Part shown: one piece after another, positions 1 to 12,895 of the stretch
How positions within the stretch are numbered: position 1 is the stretch's first letter
Layout of the letters: every line of letters begins with the position of its first letter
DNA from: Fasciola hepatica
Lineage: Eukaryota; Platyhelminthes; Trematoda; Plagiorchiida; Fasciolidae
Direction of reading: 5' to 3'
Assembly (NCBI GenBank): GCA_948099385.1
Contig: CANUEZ040000117.1
Span: 4,574,001-4,638,000, forward strand
DNA length: 64,000 bases
The notes under the pieces: generated by a model
Databases searched by the model: none
What the model was told of the DNA's origin: nothing
What the model saw: the letters and a program-made list of their open reading frames with translations, nothing else
Program-made: the position numbers and the translations under genes

Positions 1-85
1 CAATGGAAAAGTCTGACGCCGCGAAACGGCTCGCGGCGTCAGACTTTTGGATGGGAAAAATGCAAGTGGGTTTTCCATTACACTA
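1..85. mobile_element. Foldback end of a tRNA-derived short element
   Basis: Bases 7-24 and 31-48 form a perfect 18-bp hairpin with a 6-base loop. The right side continues into the tail motif atgcaagtgggttttccatt, shared with the tRNA-like copies at 29429-29601 and 42719-42832. The left arm is cut off by the window edge. Here the tRNA part has been lost and two tail copies meet head to head. Confidence 0.55.
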
Positions 86-2491
86 AATAATTCGTACCAG
101 ATGGCGGGAATCTTAACTGAGTTTTCGAGTTATTTATAACGAGCAGTCGTTTTTCAATTTCCTCTATCTGATGATGTAACAGGAGTATTTTTCTGCCTGA
201 AATGTGGATGTACGCCTGTGCAAAAGTTTGGCCAAATACCAAAACCAACAAAAATGAAAATTTCTGAGCACAAAGAAGAGCTTTTCGACTTTATTACTTG
301 TACCAAACGCTAACAGACTTGCATTCAAGTTCCGTAATCGTACATTAAATGAATTAGTTAGCTAAATTCAGTGACCCGTTGAAAAGAGACTCTTCAAGAT
401 AGCTGGTACTGTGTTTCTTGTCAAACTCCGTTTAACGCAGTCTATCTGAGTCTTCGAGTTGAAAACAGAATTCCAGACGTCTTTAGTCTCTGGTCGAGTC
501 AATTATCGTCCTGTTCTATCTATGTACGTGTAACCACTGTTAGCTCTGTGCATCACTTCATGTATAAGCTGACTTGTTTTACATTGGTAGCCGAGGGAAT
601 TAAAATGAAATGGCTGATTGTTCACAAGCTTCACGTCCTTTTCCTTTTGTTTGTTAGAAAGGCGAATTTTGATAATCTGTACCAAAAAGTTGATCAGAGA
701 AATCGGAATTAGTGTTAAGGAGACTGACAACAAATTCCTTCACATGGGGAGCACGTGATATATCTTCATAATTGAACTAAAGAAGAAAACGTCTCTTGCA
801 TTTCAAAAGAATAAATTATGACAATAAGCTCATTATGGAAAAATGGACTGATAGAGGTCCAGCGAATGTGATCATGTAGAGTGCGAGTGAATCGAATTAA
901 ATTAAATTAAACTATGATTTGGTGTGGTAATTCATCACACATCACACAGGACAAGGCCCGGTACAACATTTTGGCCAAATACGCTGAGGTGCACTAGCCA
1001 ATCAGAATCATCGGAGGTAGGTACGAAAAAGCTCCATGTGATTGGGCACCATGTGATTGACCAGCTATTCGTTTTGAAGTAACATCTTTATGTGTTGTTC
1101 AGTTCTGCAGTCTTGACATTTCTACTATTTTGATTTGTGTAGTTCTGTAGGTGGGATGACTTCAATACGTTCTCTCCTTTCCAGTGTTGCGAATAGTACA
1201 GTTAGTTTAGACTGTTTACGGAGATATTATCAGGTTATCAAACGAGAAAGCACAGGCAGAATGTCAGGCCCCGAACAAGGTTCGGAGTGTATCGAAAAGG
1301 ATCGTAAAACGGCTTTGAGGAAGGTTAGCCACAGTAACCGGAACGATGGCTCCTAATTTTCCACCGACAATGCCATGTTACTGACATTATATCTTCTTGA
1401 GAAAGCATGTGTTAGCTAACTCGTTCTTCACGCTAGCAGAAGGCTTTAAAAGCCCGAGTCTATCTATGGCGCATCTGCTGCTTCCAATTAGCTACGTATT
1501 GGTTTTTATGCCATCGATGGATATCACGTGATTAGCTTCACAATGGCCAGCTGATCATGAGTGAGCGGGTGTCTAAAGTCAATCATTGTAGTCGGTATGC
1601 TTGACTTTCTGGTTAGTTCATTTCCAACATGGCAGATTATCCCGCAAATTCGCCAAAGTGAAAATCAAGAAATGTTCGCTCACTGTAAATTGGCTATGTA
1701 TGAACAATGCAGCATGACTCACTTTGCTTTGATTATTCGTTCACATTCGTTTCGTCTCGTCAACAGTTACCCATCCGTTTAAGCCCACTTATTGTATGTC
1801 TTTTGACTCTGACCTGGACGGCTCTTTGTCCATCTATTATGACGTGCTATTGATCGTCTTTAAGTGACTCGAGTGAGGTCTCCGTCACCATGAGCGTGCT
1901 ATTTATTCTATAAACCAGTTATCCGATCCATTCTCTTTTTTGTTCGTGACACAACACGAGACCATAACTCTGACGTATGGCTCTTGTTTACCCGGAGGTG
2001 ACTGAAATATTTGACAACTTTGAAGTGAAAACAGTGGAAGGTGGTTGTTCGAGACACGTCACACTAAACTCTGTGTAAAACGACTTGCTATGCTCTGGGA
2101 AAAATTTATCAAGTACAATAACAAGGTATCCATTGGGTACCAGGTGTCTATCTAACCATATCGGTGTTTCATTTCGCTATAAGAACACGGAATCGACTGT
2201 GAATGACTTTCTTCGAAATAGGTATTTTTAACAGTATTGTAATAGTGGGTTATTTTAAAATGTCTGCAAGGAAAGCTGACCAGGTTTTCAACAACGCTCC
2301 TCAACCACACAAAATAAACTGGGTACTGAGTTGGCTAATAATTTAGGTTAAATGTTCTCGATTCTTGCCATTTAAAAGCACGAATTATTGGATAATGTGG
2401 AACAATTTGCTGTGCTACTGAAAGCCTCTTCTCATAAATGGTTGTTATGGCAAACCAATGCAAAAAATAGGGCTTTTTCGAGTCAAGTCAA
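86..2491. other. 3' intronic sequence of the RP1-like gene, nothing recognised
   Basis: About 2.4 kb with no frame, repeat or RNA that I can support on either strand. It lies beyond exon 10 in transcript direction; I looked for a phase-0 continuation exon and found none. Short frames at 503-733, 1135-1356 and 1561-1782 have no family resemblance. Confidence 0.5.
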
Positions 2492-3113
2492 GTAATTGCT
2501 TTATTCACCCCAAGGGACGATTATTCAGCCCCTACATAACCACGTACACGTCTTCAAAAAAGAAAATGGTACAATACGGAATAAAACGGAGCACTTGGCT
2601 AATGAGTACTTAGCATTCGTATTATTCCAAGTGTTGTGTTAGTTCCGATATTACATAAGCTGGATTGTGCAAATATCTTGCCAGGTAGGGAACAGTAGAA
2701 CTGTTGCACGCCCTAGTGCGTTTATGAAGACGTTTATTTTGAGAACGAGTGGAAGAAGTGGATATACATAGCACTAGATCTTTGTGAAGAGAATGAACAG
2801 AGTCGGTGTGAATTTTTGTAGACAACTTTTGGCAAGCTTTGCTATGGTAAGATGGGACGTAGTGAGTAAAATGTCGTCGGGATGTGCCACTGGCAAATGA
2901 TAAAATCTTCAGGGATCTAGCAATTAACTTGAAGTCTTTCATCAACAGGCCAGGAAAGATACCTCGTGAAGCATAAAGCCTATGAGGTAGGACACACAAG
3001 AATACAAAGATGAGTGGGCACGGAGTGGGCAAGTTGCAAAAAACGTAAGGGGGAGGGCAGAAAATAGTAGAATCAAAGAAAACTCTAAGTAAGTGCATAC
3101 AGATTGGTGCCAC
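2492..3113 (-). mobile_element. CR1-like LINE, 3' end of RT ORF plus 3' UTR
   Basis: A minus-strand frame contains GIFPGLLMKDFKLIARSLKI, the S.VIFPGLL..DF..L.R.L..IS segment that follows the RT domain in trematode CR1-like LINEs, then a Ser/Arg-rich tail like the usual ORF end. It ends in ACTTGACTTGA at 2492-2500, the same short tandem seen at the 3' end of the copy at 9252-9790. The 5' part is missing, as expected from 5' truncation on insertion. Confidence 0.6.
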
Positions 3114-3188
3114 TTGTTGAAGCCTAACTATGTGTGAACAACTTGGAAAATCTATCGATCATATTTCTTCCAGAAAACGTATCCACCT

Positions 3189-3191
<3 letters not shown>

Positions 3192-3268
<77 letters not shown>

Positions 3269-3279
3269 ATATATATATA
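3192..3279. repeat. TA dinucleotide repeat
   Basis: About 88 bases of alternating TA with two single-base phase slips. It creates a spurious I/Y-rich frame. Confidence 0.95.
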
Positions 3280-3426
3280 AAGGTAAAGTTATCGGTTCCT
3301 TGTGACAATAAGGTGAGCGTTTGAGGTTTTGTTCCATTGGCTGTACTCATGCTATAGTATGGGATAAAAAATACCACCGTATTATCGACCGGAACCGTTT
3401 TGTCTGGTCAATCAGAGCTGACTTAC

Positions 3427-3696
3427 TAAAACATTCACCGATCCGTTTGCGACTCGCAGGTAGTGCCCGGGCCATGCCAGAGCTTCGAATAGTCGAATCC
3501 GTTGACCCACTTTGATCACACGCCAATAGGCGTTGGAGTTTCTGGGTCCTGTAGCCCGCAGATCAAATGTCCACGAACAATGTTCCTGTCGGGCCGTTGT
3601 TTCTGCTGACATCATGCTTTTCGGTCGAATTTGAAGAGCTAAAGTTTGTGATGCGTTAGTGCACAGCCAGATAACGCTTTGGTCTCTCAATACCCC
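3427..3696 (-). CDS. RP1: RP1-like exon 10: trefoil-like region, last exon seen
   Basis: Encodes residues 963-1052. After tttcttctgttag it reads GVLRDQSVIWLCTNASQTLA, CSWTFDLRATGP, then YWRVIKVGQRIRLFEALAWP and GHYLRVANGSVNVL, ending in phase 0 at TTA|GTAAGT. The G.RIRLFE...PGHYLRVANG element repeats the pattern seen in exon 7 (GTRIVFYSNVTGAPLQIN), which supports a repeated trefoil-type fold. No stop codon is reached, so coding sequence continues on exons to the left of this window. Confidence 0.85.
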
Positions 3697-5042
3697 CTAA
3701 CAGAAGAAAGCGTAGAAAGAAGCGTACATTAGACAATTCAGTGGCTGAAATGAAGATATTTTCGAAGAAGACGGGGAAAAGTTAGAGCAGCACTTTGGAT
3801 TTTAACCATTTTCATCAGAGTGTAAGTTACCACCGAATGTAAGGCAGAATAAGATTCGCATTTGTGATTTTACCAGTCAGGTAAAAGCTGAACTTGGCCG
3901 CTTGTCGTGGAAGCTTTTGCACATTCTGCTTTTCTTCAGTATTTCAGCAAGTTCACCTAATTAGGATGAAAACACTATTTAAAATTGGAATAGTCTTTTC
4001 TTGATGTAGACTTGGGGGGAAAACACGACCGCGAGGTAAAGCACAATTCGTCTACGGGAAGCCTGCGCTGTATCAAGTCAGGAGCATACTGTTTTTTTCA
4101 ATTGTCTGCGAGGTCACTGGCCGGCATCCTAGATCACAAGCCACTGACGGATCATCGGATGAATATAACCACAACTTTCAAGACTATTTTCCTCACACAA
4201 AACTCTTGACTTCTGTGTACAAAAGCTGTGGCCATCAAGCGATTAAAACGTGAACTGTGGGCAGATGGAATTATTTTCTAGCTTTGCTCTTCCTTGATTG
4301 AAATAACTGCGGACAATTCTAACACTAGCAGCTCAAAAGTGGTAACTGGAATTTCATTAGTTTGTACATTTTGACCGTCTGACTTGCCAATTGGCTATTC
4401 CGCCTACGTTGTCTTTTTAGGATAGCGGGAATTTTGACATGCCTCGTGTCAACTATCATCCAAGACTTATGTTCTCTTGATGCTATTCCGTACAAAAAGT
4501 CAGTCTTGTTATATAATCGAGACAAACACTGACTAGGGATACTAGGGGCGTTATCAATCGCTCACACCAAACTGGCCATGTGTGCCCAAAGGATTAAGAC
4601 CTTCACCCTTAACCTACCGTGGCTTTAGCCAACCACATACGGTCCCCCCCCCCCAAACACACACACACGGACAGGCCTATAAAACTGTTTTAATCAATCA
4701 TTTCATTTCAAATCGCAGTTATTTTTCTTGCTGGATTTTATACGTACATAACTAATGAGACTATACGAAAGGAATTCCTCCTGTGGTGTTTGTCTTCTGG
4801 GTTGTTTGTTCAAATTCATCACGGGATCTAAATATATCGTTCCACTGTATTTATTGTTCAATTAACAAGTGTCCATTCACACTCCGGACGATTCAAACAA
4901 GATCCTAGTGAAGATATAACATCGGAGTGTACAAGTATGAAGACGAGTGGGCAGAGGAGTACCGGGTACGCATACCTGAGGAGCGGCAACAACCGCGAAA
5001 CCGGTCGTGTGCTTCCGGGGAAATGTTGTCCACACTTTTACA

Positions 5043-5045
<3 letters not shown>

Positions 5046-5087
<42 letters not shown>
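5046..5087. repeat. TA dinucleotide repeat
   Basis: About 42 bases of perfect TA repeat inside intron 9. Confidence 0.95.
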
Positions 5088-5088
<1 letters not shown>

Positions 5089-6949
5089 TGAACCCCTAAA
5101 GTAAGCATTTTTAGGCTTTAAAACGCTTTCTTCCCGTCCGCCTGACGATTTGGGCAATTTCAAGTAAGGAACCAATTGTGAATTTCACGCACTAAAGCAG
5201 AAAGATACCTTCTCAGTTTCTAATATTCAATAACCATATTGCATCCCACCCAACCTCTCAGTTACTAACTAGTCGGGATGTAACAAAACGTGCACAGAAA
5301 GCTAATCTGAAACAGTCACTTTATTTGGCCCTAGTTGGCTCTAAACAGGGCGTACTACAAAACGTCCTCCTGCAGAACCCGACAAACTTGCCGCGTAGAT
5401 ATGGTTTAGAGGAAAGAATAATTCATAGTGTCGATACTTAGGACAAATATAGCTCGTTAATTTCATTGGTCTACATCTAGAGGGGAAACCTGCGGTCTGA
5501 CAAGTCTATGCAGGACACCGAAGAATTCTCTCCTGTGCTAACTCGTTAGCTCCAGGAGGAAGAATTCCCTGCTCCCCATTCACCTCGGTTTACTAGTATG
5601 AAACAACATGTTTCTATTGGATGCTGGGAGGTTGCAATAATTCGTTGCGTAAACCTAATCGGTCAGATGGGCTTTTAGGAACAGTCTCTTCGGACTGACC
5701 GATGATGCGGCCAGCAAACTTCGTGGTAGGCTTCCCTACTCAACTTATGGATCCAAGTAATCAATCCTTTGTCCTATCGCTCGTGATTTAGCTGAGTCCA
5801 GCCATGAGCTCGATCATGGACCGGTGGGGCTTCGGCATAGCAGGGATCATTGTGATGACATTGATTCGCTGGCAAAGACAGACTCCGTGCTGGTAACGAA
5901 TCGGTCAACACCTTAACGAACCCAGCGTTCAGTTTCATCATAAAAATATCTCTGACCTAAATGTTCGTCACATGTTCTAGCAATTCAGTAGAAGTGATTG
6001 GATGGATCGGCGCACGGGTAAAAGAATGGCGGATGTAACTTGCGACTCAACCTCACCCGGACACCACACAACCTCACGGGATTCAACCGCTTTTATCAAA
6101 ATAAAACTTTATGACATTTGGTTCTTTGATGGACCCAGCTCAATCGTCCGGAGCGACTGCACAGCACCAGAGCCCAAATATTCTAGTTTTTGGCTACACA
6201 CAGTAGATCACACTAGATAGACTTCTAATATGCTTACAAAAACGGTTTTGTGTGTTCTTCAGTTTACTTTGGTATGAGTCACGCAATGTTTCTTTGTGAC
6301 CACCTTGTAACTTTTATCCTTTCCCGAACCCCAGTGTTTATTCCTGTATTCTATTTGCTGTAAAACCCACGCCTTCTCATTTTGCCATTCCAAGTGTTAA
6401 ACAGGCGCGTGCATCATATCGTCACCTGTGTCTTCCATCTGTCTACCCGACAATCGCGCTTATTCCCGATTCAGTAGAAAACAAACGAATGCATCGTCGA
6501 ATGACAATAATGATTGATCTCTACAATGATAAATTACAGTCTGATTGGTAACCCTTCGAACTGCTCGTACATGTCTAGAGTTAGCAATGTGCTATCGAAA
6601 CTCCACGGGTTGTGTGGATCAGAATCCCGCAGCTATAACGGAAATACACCAGTCCGATAGTCCTTATAGCTGAATGTTGGCTGACGCTGATTTCTATATG
6701 TACTTTTAAAAAATAGCCTGGCCGTAACTTAAGTGACTAACAACCATGCCCGTTGAGTTCCAGCCACAATTGGGACTAAGTGGATATGACATGCTGATAA
6801 TTCCTAATAAAGTAACTTGATGAAACAGCTGTGTGCAAAGCTTCTGTGATCTTCAATGGTGGGTTGAGCTTTAATATGGCATGATCAATCACTTCATACA
6901 GCAGGTTAAAGGAATTCTTCTACAAAGCCAGGGACAATTCGAAAGTAAG

Positions 6950-7295
6950 ACAAATTCCTCTTTCGATAAAGAAAAAAATTAAACGCAATGACTCGCCGTA
7001 TGCTAGTCAACTCCTATGCAGCCACAACATTAACCGACTATGGAAAGGCATTCGACTGCCGTGTGGAAAGAAAACGAAACGAGAAGAATTTGATGCGGAC
7101 GTTGACAGTATCAACAGTGAATTCATCCATCCATTAAATGACTCTCCAGTTGTATTCATTCCAGAAAAAAGAGTGCACATAACCTCGTTCTCTACAGAAG
7201 AAGTATCTAAGCTTCTTCGCACCTCCAAGATAACCTCAGAAATTGGTCTTGATGGCCTATCATCATCATTTTTGAGAAATGGTGCTGTTACCCTG

Positions 7296-7363
<68 letters not shown>

Positions 7364-8600
7364 TTATTTCCTAAACAAATCTTCGTACTCGTTTTCTATT
7401 CCCGACTTCTGAATACTAGTCACTATTGTTCCTATACATAAACCTTGTAACTCTGGTGTCATAGCTAGACACATTCGTCTCATTGCTCTGACTCCATCTG
7501 GTCTTGAACTTACAGAGCTTGTCACGCTTGAAAGTTTGAATTCTTCCATAAGTTCTCCCGACGTCCACTCCAAGTTGGCCTATAAATTGAACAGGTTCAG
7601 TGTAGATGGTATCAGTCCCTTAGTCAACCATGTTAAAAATCCTTGGATGGATCAGTGAAGTCTGTGCGAAGTGATTTTCTACACTACTCATCTGCTTTTA
7701 ATTCTATTCCGCGGTCTTCTCTCCTTCGTAAATTGGAAGTTTTCGGCTGTCGCGCATCTTTATCGGCAGGGGTGTCTGATTATTTTACCAAGAGAATTGA
7801 GTGCACACGACTAGTTTAAAAATATCCAAACCCTTGGTGAACACTTCGGGAGTGCTTCAGGGAACTGTGCTTTTCCCCTATTTATTTTCCATCCACATTC
7901 GTGATCTTCCATCCATTTCTCGTGCACATTTATTTAAATATGCCGATGATACGGCTTTTTGTCAAATTGTTTCTGTAACTCAGGACTTTGTTGACTTTTC
8001 CAGTGATTTGTCCCATATTCATGATTTATCCGTTCGATCTGGATTACCTTTAAATTTGTCCAAATGCTTTGAATGAATATTTACCCTTTGTCGGTCGGTT
8101 TATCCTCGTGATCCATTTGTCATTTCCACAGAACCACTGGTGAGAGTGAGTTCTTTACATGCTCGAGATTCATCATCGATGCAAATTTGAAGTGCTCAAG
8201 TCGCATTTCCAACAGTGGGAAGAAGCTTCACCAGCTTTCTTACTAGGTACAAAATGTTAGGCATTTTTATTGTGAATAGGGTGCTATTTCCCGCTTCATT
8301 TACCAATTTTTTCCTGTTCTCATGTACTCCTCTCCTGTAATTTTGCTGGTCTACCGAAAGAAAAACATTTTAAAATTCTTCGTCGAGATCTAGCTATAAC
8401 CAATCGGGTATCTTTTATACCCTTAACTTAACTGTCTGCTAAGTTGTGCGAATTACATCTGACGGCGTGTGAAATGTTCGCTGGAAAAATCTTTGCATGC
8501 GCTACTCACCCTTTATGTACGGATCTATCCAAGTGTTACTCCCTCGCTTCTACACATTTCCCTCTTAGATCCGTACCATCTCACATTGGCATCTAGAAAA
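6950..8600 (+). mobile_element. Degenerate CR1-like LINE, RT region
   Basis: Plus-strand pieces in shifting frames give the RT of a CR1-like LINE in the right order: PLNDSPVVFIPEKRVHITSF and TSEIGLDGLSSSFLRNG (before RT), IRLIALTPSG, HSAFNSIPRSSLL-like sequence, GVLQGTVLFPYLFS and LFKYADDTAFC (catalytic DD retained), then SGLPLNLSKC. A post-RT segment with VLMYSSPVI lies near 8310-8340. Frameshifts, stops and an inserted TA microsatellite (7301-7362) show it is dead. It lies antisense inside intron 9 of the RP1-like gene. Confidence 0.75.
7301..7362. repeat. TA dinucleotide repeat within LINE
   Basis: A 62-base perfect TA run that interrupts the LINE RT reading frame between the LDGLSSSF and IRLIALT segments, so it arose or expanded after insertion or replaced RT sequence. 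Confidence 0.95.
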
Positions 8601-8786
8601 ATTCCAGAGTCCAATATCTGGGTCGAATTCTCATAGACCGGGCACAAATGGCAATCGTTCTTTTTTCTCATCCCCTTCGATTCGATGGGGTATCAAGAAT
8701 AAACCTTTCTCGACTGAAATGCGGACTTCTCTCAGGCAAAAATCCGAACGAATACAAACACGAATACAGTACCGAATGTAACTTAC

Positions 8787-8992
8787 TTTGGCATGAGCTA
8801 CAAGCAATTTGCCCGGCACCGAAAGTGGTCCTGCGGCTCCGCTGACAATGTGTCCCTCGGGCCCCACGTAGACATGAGTAGGTGTACGCTCCGCGGATGA
8901 TCGAACCGCTTCCAATACTATCCAATGGTTGGGTTGCGCTCGAACACGGAAATCGTATATCGAATTGCTGGGTCGATTACCAATCAGTTTGT
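8787..8992 (-). CDS. RP1: RP1-like exon 9: trefoil-like region, internal
   Basis: Encodes the split codon 894 and residues 895-962. It reads KLIGNRPSNSIYDFRVRAQP, then NHWIVLEAV, THVYVGPEGHIVSG and PGKLLVAHAK, ending in phase 0 at AAA|GTAAGT; the acceptor is gttttattcag. The R.SNSI.DF.V and V.V...G.IV.G segments fit a trefoil strand-turn-strand repeat. A longer minus-strand open frame (8631-9245) contains this exon but runs into intron on both sides. Confidence 0.82.
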
Positions 8993-9251
8993 CTGAATAA
9001 AACAAATCGGGACCACTAAATACAAGCAAGCTAAAGATTTTCATAATAAAACCACTAAAATAGGCCAAAAGACCCGTCTGACCGTGGGTTCTTTTGTAGG
9101 TGTTGTATCTGTATTCAGACCGTGTTATTATGACACACTCCAGGGATAGTGATCGAATAGTGTAAGTACTGTGTTCATACCTTGCCGCCGGAATTAGTGG
9201 TGGAGAGCAATTCGCCCTCACCGCGCCGGACACAATTGGGTCCATGGGTCC

Positions 9252-9790
9252 ATGTCAAATCAAGTCAAGTTTATAGATAACTTCACGTATTTGCTAATGG
9301 CTGAATCTTCATCATATTCATGATTCATAGAGAAATCCATCGATAGAGAGCACAGAGGACTGGTTCGAATGCTATAGAGAGGGAAAGGAATTGTGCCTTT
9401 GAACTAACAAGAAACGGGGGAAATTAGCCCATTTGTTGCTTGGTTTGAGCCCGCAACTAAACAAAGAGGACAAACGATCATACTTTTTCCATATTTACCA
9501 AGAGAAGAATGGGTATACCAAATTTTGAACGCCCAGGAGACTAAACAGACGAATAGAAGCTTACAGGGGGAATGTAATGGTTGGTAGCAGGTGAATTTAT
9601 CATAAGGACCAGAGCACTTGGGAATGTTAAAACGTGCGAGGGTTTCTCCGTTCAGGCTGCTGTACCGAGAGAGCAACTTCAGAGGTTTGTTAATCAGATC
9701 GAGATAGTTGCCACGTAAATCAGGGAAGATTACGGAGAAGCAGTACAGTCAGTAGGAGATGATCCGAGTGGCGACTGAATTGCTTTTTCC
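9252..9790 (-). mobile_element. CR1-like LINE, 3' end
   Basis: The minus-strand frame reads YWLYCFSVIFPDLRGNYLDL then NKPLKLLSRYSS, comparable to the post-RT VIFPGLL..DF..L...L..LSR segment of the copy at 2492-3113. It ends with the ACTTGACTTGA-type tandem at about 9255-9270. It inserted about 260 bases from exon 9, in the same orientation as the gene. Confidence 0.5.
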
Positions 9791-10190
9791 GGACTTAAAA
9801 TATGGAAAGGAAGGTTTCCAACTTTAGTAACACTGTTTTAACATGATTAGTTCAGGTAAAGCCGTGTCAAATAATTCCAAATTAGGAACCTTTGGTAAGG
9901 TATTGGTTAACAACGGAAAATGTACAGAAGGTCACCGGAGGAGCGCAAACGGCCCTCACTAATCCCTTCTATTCCGGGTTCGAACCTCTCGGTCTCCGTG
10001 AATTGCTCTCGAATTGGCAGCTTCTAATAAGCCTCGACCTCGCTACTGAATTACTGTATCGTTGTTACACAGTAAAATGAAATACTTGAAAAGATTCACA
10101 AAAAGATTGAGAATGATGTTTTAAAGTTTGCTAGCACAAGTCTTGTTGAAGACTAAAGAGAACAATAGCAAATTTGAGAACTTTCGGGGC

Positions 10191-10234
10191 AGAGAGAGAG
10201 AGAGAAGAAGAAGAAGAAGAAGAAGAAGAAGAAG
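10191..10234. repeat. GA then GAA microsatellite
   Basis: A short (GA)n run passes directly into (GAA)n. Confidence 0.9.
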
Positions 10235-12629
10235 CGTGGACAGGGAGAACAAGTCACGAGGTTTGTTCTTGCTGACTTGTAGAACATCCAGACTTTAATT
10301 TCCACCTCAGGACAATGACTTCCGGTTCATCGTTTTAGTGCAACGGACACCTGTGACTGTCGGGTTGTTCCCGTCCACTTAACTTATGTTACTGAACTGT
10401 AGTACAAATTCCTACCTTCAAGTTTGATAGTAAATACTAAGTATTATAGCTCTGCTAACTTACCGGTGCTTCCGTGCTAAGTAACGCAATACTCAAGCAA
10501 CACCTGTCCCAAAACCAGGTCCGCATTTGAGTCCCATAAAAAATACGCGAATAACTGTCTAGACAACAGATGGTCGATAAACTCGATAAGTGAGAGTCTA
10601 AAGATAGTGCACCAAAAAACAAACAGTTTATGCTGTAAAAGGTGGTGGCGAGAGCGGCTAAACCGATTTAAAATCGTATCTGAACGAGAAACCAACCAGA
10701 GATAAGGTTTATTGGATCAAACTATCGATCATTTCACACATTCATTTGCAAGACCCTTGCTTAATCGCTAGGGATTTCTCAATATCTTTAAAAAGACTTT
10801 CGGCATATAAATAACTCTCTGCAGTGGTTATTGTTGACTTGAGATCACCTTTTTGCGGGACTAGGTTCAAAAGCATGCTTTATCGATTACTGATTTCTTG
10901 TGTTTCTCTCTAAGCGATATCTACTGCGTTTGATTGGCTGACAAGTGATGACGTATTAGAACAAAATCAAATAAATAGTCAGAATCTCCGGTTTTGTGGT
11001 TTCGTTCCAGCTACCCTGTCAAGCATGAGTAAATTCGTTTTTTTTTTGTCTTCAAGTCAGCGTGGTACTCCTGAGTGAAACTAATCGGATGGAATTTTCG
11101 GAAAAACATCACAGATCTAAATTAAGGAAATTATGGCTTTCGTTGTTCGTTTCGGAAAAAAATTATCCGTAACTGAAACTTTATCATGCTGCAAATATCC
11201 ACAGTGTACCCTGGTCTAATAATTTATTATTTGTATCACTCAACCGAAGCCAAATCACAGTCGAAGTAAAACCTAATATGAGGTTGGTTGCAACGCACAA
11301 TGAGCAAACCGATCTATTCGATTCCCACGAAAGCTGTTTTGCTTTGAAGTGAACCCCTATTTCTGTATGACAGGACCAAATTTTGCCGTATGCTCATGAC
11401 CGTTTTCGCAGTTTTTGCAGCTTATCAGGTATGCGTACCCGGTACTCTTCCGCTCAGTTATCCTTATACTGGAGCCCTGCACAGTTGGTTTACAACTGTA
11501 ATCTCATCTGAATCGAATGGGGCTTGTATGGATGGGGAGTCCACTTTTAGAATCACACAGTGATTCTTCTAAATGGACTACCTGTCCGTGCACGCTTCAT
11601 TCGACTCTGCAGTGCATCACAATCTGTTTTTCTGTGTGCCTTGCGTAACTGCAACGGCAGCTTTCTCGCATAACTGATTCAGTTCGTGAAACTTGTCATT
11701 CTGACCTGATACTTCTGACAGTCGGAAAGTTACGTGGGCAGTCCAGTGAACCAAATAGCACGAACTGGGCCCATCTGTAACGCTGTATCCATCAGATGAT
11801 GAGTACTATTTTACTACTCAAAAACCAGGATGGAATATTTGTGAAAGAGACCATAGTAAAGCAGTTTCGCAATAGATACCCTTCCATTTAACTGTGCATA
11901 GCTTGCGGTACGAGGTCTTATTTCAAGTAACCTTGAAAAGGTTTCCCGTGGATAAATCAGTTGGATTTAACTGGGATCCAAAAAGTTTATTTCTTTCAGG
12001 AAGCTGGAACTTTGGTCGATAAAGATGAATTCTGTGGATGGCGGACAGGAATATTGGAAACTGTACCAATAGCTGTTGCAGTATCAGTAAGTTAGGTTGT
12101 GCTCCGTGCCACATGATCGTCTTTATCAGCTTGTGATCAATAACACTTCAATGACCACGGGATTAAACACAGAACCATTAAATTCGAACTGACAGAATGA
12201 CCATTGGCTAGAGCAATAGACGAACAGAACAGTAATGAAAATTCCCCGTGAGTAGTAATGAAGTTTGGAATTTTTGATGCATTTTGAAGATTTATTTGAT
12301 GGCATGTAAATATGTGTCCCACGGTAAATGGTCTAAAAGCCAGCATAGATCTACAATAGTACATTTATATTATTAGTAGTAGTTATTTAAGCAAGATAGG
12401 TAGAGTAGAAATCCAAAGAACAGTACTCAAAGCACAAAAGTACAACGCAACACAAATTTACATCAGACGTGTCGTAGTTTAACAAAACTGTAAAGAAAAG
12501 TTAAAGAATATTATTCATGGCCACATTTTTGTTCCAGCACATCGCTTTTCTCTCCATACAAATCCATTTGTTTGGAAAATCTCTCCTCATTTGTTTTTTA
12601 TAAAGTTTTATAGGTCATAATCCACCACA

Positions 12630-12895
12630 TTAGTAGTAGTAGTATTAGTAGTAGTAGTAGTAGTGATAGTAGTAGTAATAGTATTACTATTAGTAGTAGT
12701 AGTAGCAGTAGAAATAGTGATAGTAGTAGTAATAATAGTAGTAGTGATTGTAGTATTAGTAGTATTAGTGCTAGTAGTAGTAGTAGTAGTAGTATTATCA
12801 GTAGTGGTAGCAGTGGTAGTGGTGATATTAGTAGTAGTAGTAGTAGTGGTAGTAGTAGTAGCACTAGTAATAGTAGTAATAGTTACTGTAGTTGT
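12630..12895. repeat. Imperfect TAG/GTA trinucleotide region
   Basis: About 265 bases of GTA/TAG units with many substitutions. All three frames on each strand give homopolymer-like peptides (V, S, L, T), which I regard as non-coding. Confidence 0.9.

Larger units (their letters stand above)
3697..8786 (-). other. Intron 9 of RP1-like gene
   Basis: A 5.1 kb intron. It contains a TA repeat (5046-5087) and most of a plus-strand CR1-like LINE (about 6950-8600). The stretch 3700-5040 and 5090-6950 shows nothing I recognise apart from a C run near 4647-4656 and a short CA run. Confidence 0.8.

Noticed and set aside
8631..9245. 204-codon minus-strand frame taken as a whole gene
   Set aside because: Only 8787-8992 fits splice sites and the neighbouring domain; the rest is intron read-through.
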